Position numbers and translations under genes: made by a program. A model generated the notes under the pieces. That model was given only the letters and a program-made list of their open reading frames with translations, was not told the DNA's origin and made no database searches. Below are positions 22,501 to 32,894 of a DNA stretch of 64,000 nt, piece after piece. Positions within the stretch are counted from its first letter, which is position 1. Every line of letters begins with the position of its first letter. The stretch is from Amoebophrya sp. A120. Lineage: Eukaryota > Sar > Dinophyceae > Syndiniales > Amoebophryaceae. The stretch spans positions 15,190,142-15,254,141 of the forward strand of contig CAJINV010000001.1 of the NCBI GenBank assembly GCA_905178155.1, written 5' to 3'.

Positions 22501-25500
22501 CACGGTCATCCCTGACGCTTGTCCGCACCTGGTACAGCCTGCGCAACGGGCGGGACCACACTTGTACGTCTACGATGCCTTCGGCGGTGGCAAATTTCGC
22601 GGCGTCGGATGTTCGTGGACAAGAGCACGCAACTGCGGCGCAGTCGGATCTCCAGGAAGCCTGGGTGGCGCATTTCACTCTTGCAGACAAAAAGAATGAA
22701 TACGGAAGTACAATAAAAGGGGCATCAGTACAGTCGAAAAGTAGTAAGAGCGCCAGTAGCCAGTTTTGCCGGAGTCACGTTTCGCCCGCTTTTACTAGCG
22801 CGAACGTTGCGAGCTTTCGTAGCAGCGTTGCGAAAAAAATCTCTTCTTCCGTGGATATGGTGGTCTATGATCAAGGGGCAGACACGGTCATGAGGCGAGA
22901 AGGAGCAGCAGCACCAGCAGGAGTTCCCGGTGCAGTAGCTGAACCAGAGGAGAAGCATGCATCTGAGAAACAATCCGGACTTACTGATCCAGCTGCACAA
23001 TTCTCAAGAGTAACGGAGAGTAAGCTCGAGGGGCGTGTGGTATCTCCCTCGCTGCCGGGCGGCACAAGCACCATGAAGCAATTTATGAAAAACGTGCTGT
23101 CAGAAAAGAACGACAAATTCCTCATTGTCGATGGTGTGGGCGACTTCTACGACGGCCACGCGGAGCACTTCCAGTTCTTCATCGACGGAAATGCGGCGAC
23201 ATCTTCTAATGCATTTGCCTCCGTGAATACGCCGCAAACGCAGATGGCAACGTCACAGCAGCACGCTGACAGAGGAAGAAAGAAAAAGAACAGTTCTCAT
23301 CCTGCGCCCTCTACTCCACAGGACCTAAAGGCGACGTCAGCCTCGTCTCCTTCCGCAGGACAAGAAGGATCATTTCCGAGAAACGACGAGGCCGCCCGCG
23401 CGTGGGCTCCTGCGTCGAGCAGCACGGACGAATTTCGCTTACCCGCCGCGGACATCCCAGGTTCTTCGATCTGGAGTACGGTGCGAAACTTTTTCGGTTC
23501 CTGGTGGACCGAGGGAGCCGCCGTGCAGCACGAATCAACGGCTGGCGGAGGAGAGGAGCTGCAAAGAAGTCGCATTGAGGCTGCAAACCAGCTGCATGGC
23601 CTTGCGGCGCCCGGCGCGCTTGGTCTCGCCGCCTCGTCCCGTGACGCGCTCAATGTCCAGACACTCTCTGATGCGAGTGCGATCGACGCAATACCAGCCT
23701 CGCCAGAGTCCCAGCGGTTTCAGCCGTACTGGAATCCCGTACTATCTGCGGCAACCGCGTTTGACATCAATCGTGTTTTGGCATTGGTCGCACGGATTAC
23801 AGGCATAACGCAAGCGAGTGCAAAAATTTCTCTTCCGAAAGACACAGACATGACCAAGCAGGCCTCGCATCCCAACTTTGTCAGCGTAGAAGTGGACCTT
23901 TCCGCCACACAAGCTGTTGTAAGTGATGGAGGACTATTAACTGTTCGGCTCCTAGCCGAGAATGCGCTTGAGGATGAATCGGGACGAGGAACCACAGACA
24001 AAGCAGCAACGCCGGCTGCACCACCGACAGATCAAGGTTCCTCTGCATCTTCTTCTGTTGCATCCAAGCCGCCCGCTTCATCTTCCAGTGCCGCACCACT
24101 CGTGACGATAGCTCCACCAGCTTCACGTGAGCAAGCTATAGCCGTTCCCTCGCGAGAGAAAATAAAGCCACCGGATGCTGGTACCACGACGACTGCAAAG
24201 ACCTCCGCTCCAGCAGTACTACCCGTTCCTGAAGTTGCGGGCGCCACGCTCGAAGCGGGTTCTTACTGCTCGCCTTTTTTCCTAGAGTGGTTTCTGTCCG
24301 TGAGCTGTGGTATCCATGTGCGGGATGGTCTCTTCCAGGCCTTCGCGCAAGCGCGGGAGCACGCGTACTGGCTCTCCGGAGCGCGGAAGTGGCACTCGGA
24401 ACTGCAACTCCAGGAACAGGACGACTTTGCCCCCGAAGACGCAGACGAAGAACTTCCCCCGCGACGGCAACTGCAAGCGAGTTCGGGCGAGGTCGTGAAA
24501 TTGCTCCCGGACAGCGAGGACCTCCGCCGGACAGAGGAAGTGCGCCTGCGCCAGGAGTGGCTGACCTTCCGGGACTTCGTGCTGTTTCGGACTCTAGCGA
24601 GAGCGCCGCTCTTTCCCTTAAGAGGCTTGAGTCGGGGCCTGTTCTTCGTGGGAGGGTTTGAAGAGGCGAATGTTCTGAAACTGCCCGCGCCAGAGGATGG
24701 TGGTGCAAGCGTAACTCCTGCTGGTGCACCTCCTTCGGTAGTAGATGGAAGCAGTCCCACTGGCGTATCAGAAGGTGCTGAGGGAGCAGAAGTCGGGCAC
24801 CCTGAACCTGGTGCTCAGGAAAAAACGGAAAATCCAACGGGAGATCGGTCAGGGGCTAGCCGGGCTTCTTCGCCGGACGGCGCCACCAGGAGGACCAGGC
24901 GGATGCAGATGTCAGAGGGTACTACTACTTCTCAAGCGGAGACTAACTTCGGCACAACAGGCGACTTATCGGAACCGCAAAAAATACGAATAGCCTCACC
25001 AGAGCAGATCTTCATAGCACACGAGAGTGTGTATGCGCACCACCCGGATCAGGTGGTGAGGGACTTCGCTCTCGAGGCACGCTGGACTTTGTTTCAGGGT
25101 GCTGGGTTGCAGCAGGTCTTCCTGGATCCGGACGTGTTATTTCCGATAGCTGCGCCAACACAACTCGGGGGCAGCACCAGCAGCGAGGCAGCAGATGATC
25201 CCTACCAACGCGAACGGGAGCAGCTCCGTGCGGCGTTTCAAGAGGCGGTGAACTTTACCAAATCCGTGGAAGACATTCTCGAGGACGCCCACGTGATAAG
25301 AACAGGAGATCACCATATCGACCAGCACAACTACCGAGGACAGCACTCCTCGAGCCTGAACACGCACGAGGCCCATCAACTTTCAGCCGTCAGTGCGGCC
25401 CTGCCGAAACCCCAGGGGCAGATCTACGGGTTTGCAGCCTTCCAGTTTCTGCAGTGCCCCTGTCACACCGGGATTCTCAATTGGCGCAATCCGAACTATG

Positions 25501-25733
25501 TGCAGCAAACCATCGAGTTCACACTGCAACAGGCTCTGGAAATCCCGAGCAGCGAGCAGTACGGCATTTGGCTGCTGGAGACACTCCCCTGGCGGCAGCC
25601 GAGCGTGGCTGTCGCCGAGGCATGGTCGCGGAGGAGGCGATGGGTGGTCAAGAGCGTGCACCAAAAAATAATTCTTCGCATGAGCGGCTACGAAACGCTG
25701 CAGCTCGTCGCCAAGCGACATGAGAGCTACTAG
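19503..25733 (+). CDS. very large orphan membrane protein
   Basis: A single uninterrupted frame of 2076 codons from ATG 19503. I chose this start because a hydrophobic segment (about residues 18-41, VIGPVVAAVSVWGFCLLLSLYLW-like) follows at once, with a second at about 52-69 (STYVIPIISSGYLLI), fitting an N-terminal hairpin or signal anchor. Long Ala/Ser/Thr/Pro/Val-rich low-complexity tracts alternate with more ordered blocks: a coiled stretch near residues 75-145, a block around GYSWVQAIRDRFGTKPEDM, LIVDGVGDFYDGHAEHFQFF (23120-23190), LRQEWLTFRDFVLFRTLAR (24547-24605), and a C-terminal block with FQFLQCPCHTGILNW. I recognise no family. No canonical intron or introner interrupts it. ATG 18900 is an alternative start (2277 codons). 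Confidence 0.75.
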   Translation: MKATQGGHLSYFSFLRQHVIGPVVAAVSVWGFCLLLSLYLWRSIGDEEFNQYLMSTYVIPIISSGYLLIKNSDEATETKDDAEQEQTKQLLKLQGLSLQAELVLVNKKQVLVSHIREALGRERAFRWDELFLLELERREEEKQTATAGNVAVNVVSSLVAAAAGGGGGSAVGTTPGKSAAAKMPRTNRNLGVSAATAADDGRSLADNRKTSSGGAPLAAVAMQNAGAAAASSAGGTSGGYSAPQQPAAAAPTLAASTPSSTSKVVAPATAPPSVKTVEVKASECVVSEMANRPVLRFTFQCPTNTKQKDTDSKKQAAEDDSKQSVKQVGYSWVQAIRDRFGTKPEDMITLEWTGEVLEVSDGLDVFQQSLTITKLPDAGKNWQVKQLTLWKLRQEHPQADQALRAAPYFSSFKKTLDLYRERQTQIRENIEEEASSRASLPVVSQEQRPRAGGDVVKGKSAVVAPSSRSNSKITSSSSGTRARALSSPPVERETSEAVAKVTGLAASGGSKSPADTTDQLSAYKTLAKKRADLVEELEFFVRKSEWSATFLKRLHDERQKQGSIPAGGAQQTGGSSPGNLPGHPLYSKSMWLAVEHPVSMITSVSRLVSGVVFYPQVGQKYRASVGSGSPGMLRRNFHRYLSAIFPRARARRDVFIRVTTTTPPPTAVVRSSITAGPPAVAEETQQVAKEIETAKLSTAVSSGSSKASTAANRPGPVAETPVPAPVDAAAPVAKPDSILPVSTPVGTPPSSIAPVVTTSPPIPEEGGGVSSAAPTVTTSAPGTATGQTATSAAPTAGNVNELSSGLLKVKKDSGAKIEDLDTAAGMDSVSAKANTFSSKPALAEEKTKNTTAEITTGKTTTSEPVREKKPKAKPVVSVPRDLKSGTTSKPPSSRGDKTTPAAASNTKTRGLSFASTTDDVVENSVPQKKQLQPTAGLARQTTTAFSGRKLLEEPQVAPNNWQLATHEKSGTFFGALPSRSLTFSRFTTAHLFLEPSAQLSRSSLTLVRTWYSLRNGRDHTCTSTMPSAVANFAASDVRGQEHATAAQSDLQEAWVAHFTLADKKNEYGSTIKGASVQSKSSKSASSQFCRSHVSPAFTSANVASFRSSVAKKISSSVDMVVYDQGADTVMRREGAAAPAGVPGAVAEPEEKHASEKQSGLTDPAAQFSRVTESKLEGRVVSPSLPGGTSTMKQFMKNVLSEKNDKFLIVDGVGDFYDGHAEHFQFFIDGNAATSSNAFASVNTPQTQMATSQQHADRGRKKKNSSHPAPSTPQDLKATSASSPSAGQEGSFPRNDEAARAWAPASSSTDEFRLPAADIPGSSIWSTVRNFFGSWWTEGAAVQHESTAGGGEELQRSRIEAANQLHGLAAPGALGLAASSRDALNVQTLSDASAIDAIPASPESQRFQPYWNPVLSAATAFDINRVLALVARITGITQASAKISLPKDTDMTKQASHPNFVSVEVDLSATQAVVSDGGLLTVRLLAENALEDESGRGTTDKAATPAAPPTDQGSSASSSVASKPPASSSSAAPLVTIAPPASREQAIAVPSREKIKPPDAGTTTTAKTSAPAVLPVPEVAGATLEAGSYCSPFFLEWFLSVSCGIHVRDGLFQAFAQAREHAYWLSGARKWHSELQLQEQDDFAPEDADEELPPRRQLQASSGEVVKLLPDSEDLRRTEEVRLRQEWLTFRDFVLFRTLARAPLFPLRGLSRGLFFVGGFEEANVLKLPAPEDGGASVTPAGAPPSVVDGSSPTGVSEGAEGAEVGHPEPGAQEKTENPTGDRSGASRASSPDGATRRTRRMQMSEGTTTSQAETNFGTTGDLSEPQKIRIASPEQIFIAHESVYAHHPDQVVRDFALEARWTLFQGAGLQQVFLDPDVLFPIAAPTQLGGSTSSEAADDPYQREREQLRAAFQEAVNFTKSVEDILEDAHVIRTGDHHIDQHNYRGQHSSSLNTHEAHQLSAVSAALPKPQGQIYGFAAFQFLQCPCHTGILNWRNPNYVQQTIEFTLQQALEIPSSEQYGIWLLETLPWRQPSVAVAEAWSRRRRWVVKSVHQKIILRMSGYETLQLVAKRHESY

Positions 25734-26448
25734 GCGAAGATTATGGCAGTAGGAGTAGCCGTTTTATCATCTTGTTCTGCTGCTGCGAGGTGATTTTGCG
25801 CGGTCGCGGTGTGTCCCGGATGCGCTAGACCTCTTGCGTATGAAAAAGTGGATATCGCTGCGCCGGGGCTTTGGTTTTGGTCTTCCATAGGTTTCTCGGC
25901 TTAGCTCGCCGCTTACAGTGCACTTCAAACATGTTGGCTCTACTTCTGCGCAGTGTCGCCCTTCCAAGAATTAAGTAGAATCTGTACAGGCATAGATTCA
26001 TTTGTCCAAGCGCCTGGTCATTGCTGCATCTGTGACGATGCTCGTTTCTACTTTTTGTGTTTTCCCCGAGGGCATAATTGGCAAACAGCGGCTTGATTTT
26101 TGCAAATCGTGACTCCGTCGCTTGTGGTACGAGAGAGAAGAAGCACCCATGAGCGCTGCAATCATCCAAAAGAAGCAAATTTTTTCGTTTATCGCCGTGA
26201 TCGCGAATCGTTGTGCACGATTTCAAATGGAATACATCGCAGGTCCCATTCGTTTCGAAGACTTCTCAGGTTGCTGAATACAATTTTTTCGCCCTCGTGT
26301 CCCCCGTTGAAAGACATCTATGATCTGCTTTTTTTTGCATGCGCGAGTTTTTCTTTAATTGTCCATGTCGGCGCCGAGCCTTGTTGTAGTTCACATTCAG
26401 CACTTTTCACTACGGCACCGCTGAGCAGAGCCTTTTCACTACGGCAAG
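25734..26448. other. intergenic
   Basis: About 715 bp with no supported gene. A short imperfect direct repeat (CTTTTCACTACGGCA) occurs at about 26403 and 26429, immediately upstream of the next start codon; it may be part of a 5' UTR or promoter. Confidence 0.4.
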
Positions 26449-29400
26449 ATGATGATCACCGGGCCGTCTCGTGCCGAAACCGCGGCAACTTTGCGTCGAC
26501 GGTATGACGCTTTGCGTATTGTTGCTGGAATTTTTCTGCTCTCCGTTGTCGCCGCAGGTGCCTGGATATTGTACGATTGGTTTGAGAACAGGCACTTTCC
26601 ATTTTGGACCGCGATATTTGGTGGCGGGCCGAGCGAAAACACGGAAAAGAAGGAGAGGCTTTCCACATCAACTACGTCGACTTCTAGTTCCTCCAACATG
26701 AACGGTCGTTACACTGTCCAGGAAAAAACACCCATCCACATCCAATTTGTCATGCAAAACATACATAAAATCCTGTGTTTGTCATGCAAAAAATGGATGT
26801 GGATGGGTTTTTTTCTGTGGATATACACGCTGGACGATCCCCGCGCGGCGAAATTTGAAACGGAATTCGCGAAACGCGGAATGCAGTTCTTTGACGTGTA
26901 CAGTGACGTCATTGACTCGCGCTACGCGGAAGTGTATTGGACGGAGCAGGGGAATTTGCCCTTGCCGAGGGTAATCCAGGACAAGTTCGAGAACGGAAAA
27001 ACGATCGCGATCACGGGGTACGAGCATGACCAAGTGTTTGCGAGTGATCTCAGCGTGTCTGTGCCCTTCTCCTGGGTCTACAACCACCATTACGTCGTAT
27101 ATGTGACAACGGGGAAGATGGAGTACAAACTTGCGGCGAGGTCCGATGTGCGAAAGTGGGCTATGAGGAAACACGGGGATGAAAATTCAGGTTCTCGGAG
27201 CAGTACTGCTGCTACCGAGCTTTCGAAAAATCAGCATTTGGACCTGCACCACATGGGTGTGGGCATGCGGGACTGGAACAAAACGCACGTGAGACTTTGG
27301 GTGCCGGTCGATAGCAGTCCCAAGAAGAAAGAACGTGAAAATTTTTATCCAAGCGACGACTCGACGACTATTCCGCGCTCGCAGTTTATTTCCGAGGCAA
27401 ATGGCGGGGAGAGCCGCAAGAGCCTGCACAGCTATCCAAAGGGCTTAGCGCAACTAGTGTACTCACCGAAGTTCTGGCACGTGACGCCGATGCAGGTCGA
27501 CAGCCGGAACCGGAAGTGCGGGTTGGATCCGAGCACGGTCGGAAAGCCCTGTGCGACACTCGGTCCGGAGCCAAGGCAAGCGAGGTACGGAAGAGAGATG
27601 AAAAACGCCAATGTGTCTGCACTGGTGGAGTGCCCGTGCACCGACCGGTTCGGCGGCGACCCGCTGATTTACGGGGAGGCAGTGAAGACGAAGTCCTTCC
27701 GCAAGCAGTTTGTGGTGGAGAACTGTGGAGCCGCAAGTACAACAGCTACGACCGCGAAAGCTGCGCAATGCTTCGAAGCGGCGGCAAACTTGGTTCACCT
27801 GGATTCGTCGCGAAAACCTGTGATCGTAAGAAATACGACCGTGCCAGCGGACAGTGCGGAACGCGCACCAGCCGGATGCTCTGTTCGATTTGTCGACACT
27901 CCTGCAAGAAAGCAGGAGCGGCCAGCAGCTGGCGCCACACGATCGCGGCGTGCAGAAGAGGACACGTCGTCGGTAGAGATCCTCTTTCGCGAAGCAGCAG
28001 CTGACTCACTCCAAACATCGAAAGATATCAAAAACTCTGTTGCAAAAAAGTGTACCACGGCCGCCAAGAAGCTAGGGAGTGTGTCTTTTGACGGCATTGG
28101 TGTGTCTACCGAGATATCTGTCAACGAAACGCACGTGGAAATGAGGCTGCAAGGACCCGCGACTGTTTGGTTCGGCGTGGCATTTGACGCGGTGCTGATG
28201 GCTGACCAGCCTTACACCATCCTCGTTTTGCCGAGGGGCTCGACGTCACCAACCGGGGCCAGCTCCTCACAAATGGTTCCACCAACAGAAGCGGACGTTG
28301 TTGAACAGCAGATTGGCACGTGCGGCGAAGAGGCGCAACATTGTCCCGGGGACAGGCTGAAGATACAGTCTTTGACGAAACTAGAGGACCGAGTTGTCGA
28401 AATTAACCCAGATGATTTTTACGTAAGTGAAAATACAGGACCGAGTGCACGAACTTCTTCTGGTGCCGCACCGCAGTTCATGCGCATAGTGCGCGTGGTG
28501 CGGAAGCTGATCGGCGCTAGTCCGAAACACTACACCTTCAATGCCGGCACCATCAATCTGATGGCGGCGATCGGCCGGTCGCCGAAATTCGCCCATCACA
28601 AGGGCCACCGACGAAAGCAGGTCGCACTGTTTGACAGGAGCGCTGACGCGTTCAACTGCGTCTGCGTTGATTTGAAAACGCCAGGCCTTCTGTGCGATTC
28701 CAACGGCCTGAATTGCGAGTCCTTCGTGAAAAACTGTGCGCCGGATTGTGCAAAGACGGACATTTTCCACACAAAGGAGCACCACTGCGGCGACCTGGTT
28801 TGGCAAGAGAACCCGACCTATCAAATGGAAAAATGTCTGGGTCTGGAAACTTGTGATGCTGTGCGGCGTATCATGAGGAGGCCACAATTGCTGGCTCAGC
28901 ATGACAAGTTTCTGAGCTGCTAGGTGTTGCCTATTCTGCATGAGAAACTACCTTTCTGCATGACAGAAAAGTGGGGCTCTTTGGTAATGTGCATGACAGA
29001 TTTAAGAGTCATGCCAGACAAGCATGACAAACTTGCATTCTTCCAGACCCAGACATTTTTACATTTGATACGACCTGCGCCAGTCTGAGTTATGTGGGGG
29101 GTCTTCAGTGTTGCCGACACGGATCGACGTTGCTGGACCAGGGGCAGAAGATGGACCCGCCAGACGTGCTGCAGTATCGGGTCAAGTTCCGGTTCTGGTA
29201 CGAGGAATACAACGAAGGTGGGCGTACTGTCAACACGCAAGACAGAAAGAACGCAGCTCAAAGCCCGACGAAGGTCCGCCCTCCATCGCACCTGAATCTC
29301 GATCGACTGTACTACCAGACCGAGGGTTTCGCTGGTGAGTACGATGTGCCGCCGGCGTTCCGGCTCCCGACCGAAACTCAGCCTCTGGTTGGATTTCCCG

Positions 29401-30167
29401 ACTTGAAGGTTGGGGATGTGTCGAAGGGCACAAAATGCACTTGTGGGCGGGAAACAAGCACGGACCGACGTTGGGAGTTTTCTTCTGGGGCGAAAATAGA
29501 GCCGCTGAGTCTGCTGCCCTCATGCCACTGTGTCCACGCTTTGGAGTATCGGTTTCTGTTCTATCGGAAGGCGATGAGAAGTTCAACCCTGGATGGGTTG
29601 TTCGAAGAGATAACTGGCGCAGTCTCTTTGTCAGAGTCGACTGTCCGTAGCCCGCTGAAAGTTTCCAAGGGGAGCAGTGGCGCCGTTGCAAGAAGCGAGG
29701 CTGTGAATGTGTTGCCCGGATTGACGAGATTGGCCCACGGTGCGGCGTCGATGAATGATCAAAGCACCACCGCACTTTCACACACGGGAAAAAAACCCGG
29801 TGTGTACCTCATTTGGGCGAACGGGCACTGCCACGCACCTTCGTGTCTTTCTATGGAGCTTTTTCGCAACGACACTGGGGAGCTGTTGTGTAAACAAACG
29901 CCACGGGATGCGGCGTCGGAAGCAGGAAGCAAATTCGGGGAGCCGGGATACATCTACACGCCGCCGTGCATTTTTGCCGCTCCGGGCGGACCAGACGAAA
30001 CCGTCTTGCCGCGTGCGCCTCTCATTCCTGACGGCGTTCCGCTATTGAGCGTGAAGAAAAACAAAAACACGGATGTGGGCCATCTCGGCGAGATGGCCTC
30101 GTGGCAAATGCGTGCGGTCGGGGAGGAAAAAGTCACTTCACTAGCCGAACAGGCATCAAGAATATAG
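26449..30167 (+). CDS. membrane-anchored protein with DOMON-like segment
   Basis: Starts ATG 26449 with a hydrophobic segment at about residues 22-44 (RIVAGIFLLSVVAAGAWILYDW), consistent with a signal anchor and a lumenal or extracellular body. The body is Cys-rich. A segment at about 28081-28230 (VSTEISVNETHVEMRL, VWFGVAFDAVLMADQPY) resembles a DOMON fold, a heme- or sugar-binding beta domain. Downstream are GGLQCC, RFWYEEYNEG and the motif WANGHCHAPSCLSMELF with DTGELLCKQ and GYIYTPPCIF, faintly like the SURNod19 family. No ordinary intron is needed; the frame is interrupted only by introners at 26715-26823 (109 bp, no in-frame stop) and 28819-29070. After excision the joins read RYTLDDPRAAKF and NPTCASLSYVGG. 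About 1115 residues if both are removed. Function unknown. Confidence 0.75.
26715..26823 (+). mobile_element. mini-introner family D
   Basis: 109-bp insertion. Starts TGTCCAGGAAAAAACACCC and ends with the imperfect inverted counterpart GGGTTTTTTTCTGTGGATA; inner arms CATCCACATCC/GGATGTGGATG pair too. Flanking direct repeat TACAC at 26710-26714 and 26824-26828. Two direct copies of TTTGTCATGCAAAA lie inside. Element plus one repeat is 114 bp, a multiple of three, and contains no in-frame stop, so retention would add 38 residues including a Trp/Met/Phe-rich stretch. Confidence 0.78.
28819..29070 (+). mobile_element. introner family A, copy 4
   Basis: 252-bp insertion. Starts TATCAAATGGAAAAATG and ends CATTTTTACATTTGATA. 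Direct repeat CGACC at 28814-28818 and 29071-29075. Excision gives AAC CCG ACC TGC GCC, in frame. It is nearly the reverse complement of the copy at 51812-52063, same length. The left end has GGAAAA where other copies have GTAAAA. Confidence 0.88.
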
Positions 30168-30589
30168 AATACCGGACGACAGAAGTGGCCGGGATGCGCG
30201 TTTAGATTGGTTCACTGAGTACACTACCTAGTGGTCTCTACCGTTTTTTCTTTGTTCACCGGGAAGGTTCTCAAGTACACCAACTTCTAGTTCATCCGGC
30301 GCCGGTGTTCCCACATTATCTCAGTTCTTGTCTTTTTTTTCGAATTCGATCGTCCAGTCTGAGTTGGAGAGGGACGTGCGACTGAAAAACTGCAAGAGCG
30401 ACCGCTCGCAACAAAAAATGTCTTTTCTTTCATGGGCAGAAGATAGCTTCGAGGATGTCAAGATGACAGCAATAAACCTTGCACAGCGCTGTTTGTAGTT
30501 TGGTAAGGATGTAATTTTTTGGTTGATTGACTTTCAGAAAAACCAAACAGAGTCATAGCTACAGGCTGAGAGCCTAGACATCGTTGAAC
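30168..30589. other. intergenic
   Basis: About 420 bp, T-rich in its middle (30244-30345), no supported gene. Confidence 0.4.
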
Positions 30590-31780
30590 ATGTGTACTTC
30601 TCGTCTTTGCCGGACTTTTGATTTTGTTGCCGCACTCATTGCCCATTTCTTGTTCGAACTTTCTTCCGGGTACGCCTTCCCGATTGGCACCACGCCTGGA
30701 TGGACAGAGCAAGTGAACAGAGTCGAATTTCAAGAACCGAAGAAGTACCGAAACTCATTGGGAAACGCCGTCTACCCTCTCGAGAATCACGACGCTGCAT
30801 TTCTCCGGTTTTCCTCTGGTCTGTCGACGCAGGTGCTCATGGTGCTAGTTGAAGATTTTCTGGCGCTTGCAGTCTTTATTCTAGGCTACCCAGTGATGCT
30901 GCACTGCGCGAAAGGAGCCCGGAGGGGGCACGCACCCAGGTGTTTCCGGCTTTTTCCGATCCTTTTCGTGATCGCGACGACTGGGTACCTATGCGCCGTC
31001 TACACTGCGTGCTACGTCGTTCCGGCTTTGGGTTTTCTTTTGGACCACGTAGCTTACTCCGTCTGCGATCCCGGTGTGGCTTCAACGCCGGAAACGCAAA
31101 AGAGGGCAAAAGTCACGGGCTTCGTTGTGTTGACTTCGACGGTGCTGTTTGTGTACAGCTACACCCTCGCTATGTTCACCGACCCGGGCCTTGTTCCGGC
31201 AACTTCGCAGTGGTCTTTACGCCACAACAAGAATGCGACGGGCCTCTCGCAATTCCTCCAAGATCGGAAGAAGTCCACCGGGGAACGAAGATACTGCAAG
31301 CACTGCAAACACTGGAAGCCGGACCGTGCGCACCACTGCCGCTTCCTGGGGAAGTGTGTCCTGAAAATGGACCACTACTGCCCGTGGCTTGACAACACCA
31401 TCGGACTGCAAAACTACAAGTACTTCCTCCTCGCCGTGCTGTACGCCTCCGTCGGCCTATTATCCGTCTTTTACAGCCTGCAAACCGAGGTTTTTCGAAT
31501 CGTCACAGCTTCATCAGGGGAAGTGCATCTGCTGCCACTGTTTCTTCTGCAATTGGCCGCGGGCATCGGGTTTTTTCTTGGTATGTTCAGCCTAGCCGGA
31601 TTTTTTTTCCATTTGTACCTCATCCGCTTGGATTGCACGACCTGCGAATTTACCGAAGAGAAAAGAGAAAAGCAGAAAATTTACTGGTGGACAAGCTATC
31701 GCGATGTTTGCGGTGGTGGCCTCTTGTCTTCGCTGCTTCCGTGCGTGAATCCTAATGGTATAAAATTTGATTTGAAATAA
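30590..31780 (+). CDS. DHHC-family protein S-acyltransferase (DHYC variant)
   Basis: 396-residue polytopic membrane enzyme predicted to transfer palmitate from acyl-CoA to protein cysteines. Starts at ATG 30590; intronless. Hydrophobic segments fit four to six membrane spans, two of them before the catalytic loop and two after. The DPG motif is present (AMFTDPGLVP). The Cys-rich domain reads YCKHCKHWKPDRAHHC, then KMDHYCPWLDNTIGLQNYKYF in outline; the catalytic tetrad is DHYC at residues 261-264 rather than DHHC. A DHYC form occurs in active yeast Akr enzymes, so activity is plausible. The TTxE motif is present as TTCE after the last span. No ankyrin repeats. Confidence 0.92.
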   Translation: MCTSRLCRTFDFVAALIAHFLFELSSGYAFPIGTTPGWTEQVNRVEFQEPKKYRNSLGNAVYPLENHDAAFLRFSSGLSTQVLMVLVEDFLALAVFILGYPVMLHCAKGARRGHAPRCFRLFPILFVIATTGYLCAVYTACYVVPALGFLLDHVAYSVCDPGVASTPETQKRAKVTGFVVLTSTVLFVYSYTLAMFTDPGLVPATSQWSLRHNKNATGLSQFLQDRKKSTGERRYCKHCKHWKPDRAHHCRFLGKCVLKMDHYCPWLDNTIGLQNYKYFLLAVLYASVGLLSVFYSLQTEVFRIVTASSGEVHLLPLFLLQLAAGIGFFLGMFSLAGFFFHLYLIRLDCTTCEFTEEKREKQKIYWWTSYRDVCGGGLLSSLLPCVNPNGIKFDLK

Positions 31781-32894
31781 GCATCAGCATATCCATATGC
31801 ATACTGAACACTTGGTGCTCGTGGTGTCGGTGTTGAAGATGCCCTCGCGTTTCTACTGTAACATTTGTACGTAACCTAAGTAATATCGAAACAGGTAACG
31901 GCAGCAAGATTTACGAGGTAGCGCAGTACGACGTTTCAGGGGCGGCGTAACTCATCCGGAACGACGAGCAGGGACGAGGTTCTCCGCACGTAGCTTTGGA
32001 ACGAACGCATAAATTTTTGCTTGATATCGGAGTAAAAACTTTTTCCTGTTGATTTTTATTTTTAGCAGAACTCGTCACACTATTTTTCGAAATGAATGTG
32101 AACTTCATTCAGTTTCAGTTTCTTGGGCTCTTTTTGCTAGTAGGGTTACTATCAAAATGATTTTGGTACAGAAAGTAGTCGTCGAAGGTCATTTGTATGA
32201 TGTTAGTAAGTTTTGAGTATCACGAGACAAAGGTAGGAGGGAGGTTTCCTCTAGGGCCCTCACTTGCACGCCAATCGGATCTCTGCATCGACTTCAGTGA
32301 GACGTTTCCGAAGCTTGTGACAAATGAACCTGCACCACAGTAACCTGTTTCCGGTCGTTGGATTTTCAAATTTGTGTGGTTAATGTGGTTCTTTGTTCGT
32401 CAGGGTTGGTATGGATTCGCAGGATAGGGATCACTCTGAAATCGTTCGTACTTTCATTCTTGCGACCGCTCCTCGTTGAATTTTTGCTCCCCGGGTAGAG
32501 ATGTTTTCGTGTTTTTAACATTCACCATGGGTCATGCTGAATAGGTTGTCCTTTTGTTTTTTCGCCCACCAGCACATGATTCGTCTCTGCCTTTGCGGTT
32601 CGTGTGGAAATTTGAAGGCATACAAGATATAGTTGGTCGACGAAATCGTTGTCGTCGTCGTATTCATCGGGTAAAAACAGGGCGCATGACAAACGACGTC
32701 CGTTGGAGGTGTGATAGACGTCTCAATCGCAGCCCCTTCTGCAATAAACTTGTCACCGAGCAGTTGTAGCATCCATTTTTTTGCCTTGTGCAGTAAGTGT
32801 TTGTCTTCGATCTTTCAGGTTCTTTTTTGAAGCTACTTAGTGCGACACTTCTGACTATCGGATAATAAAAACATTAAGAAGTAGCAAGGACGTC
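31781..32894. other. intergenic, about 1.1 kb
   Basis: No supported gene. Open frames at 31911-32108 (-), 32515-32772 (-) and 32554-32769 (+) have no motif. The sequence is AT-leaning and full of stops on both strands. Confidence 0.45.
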
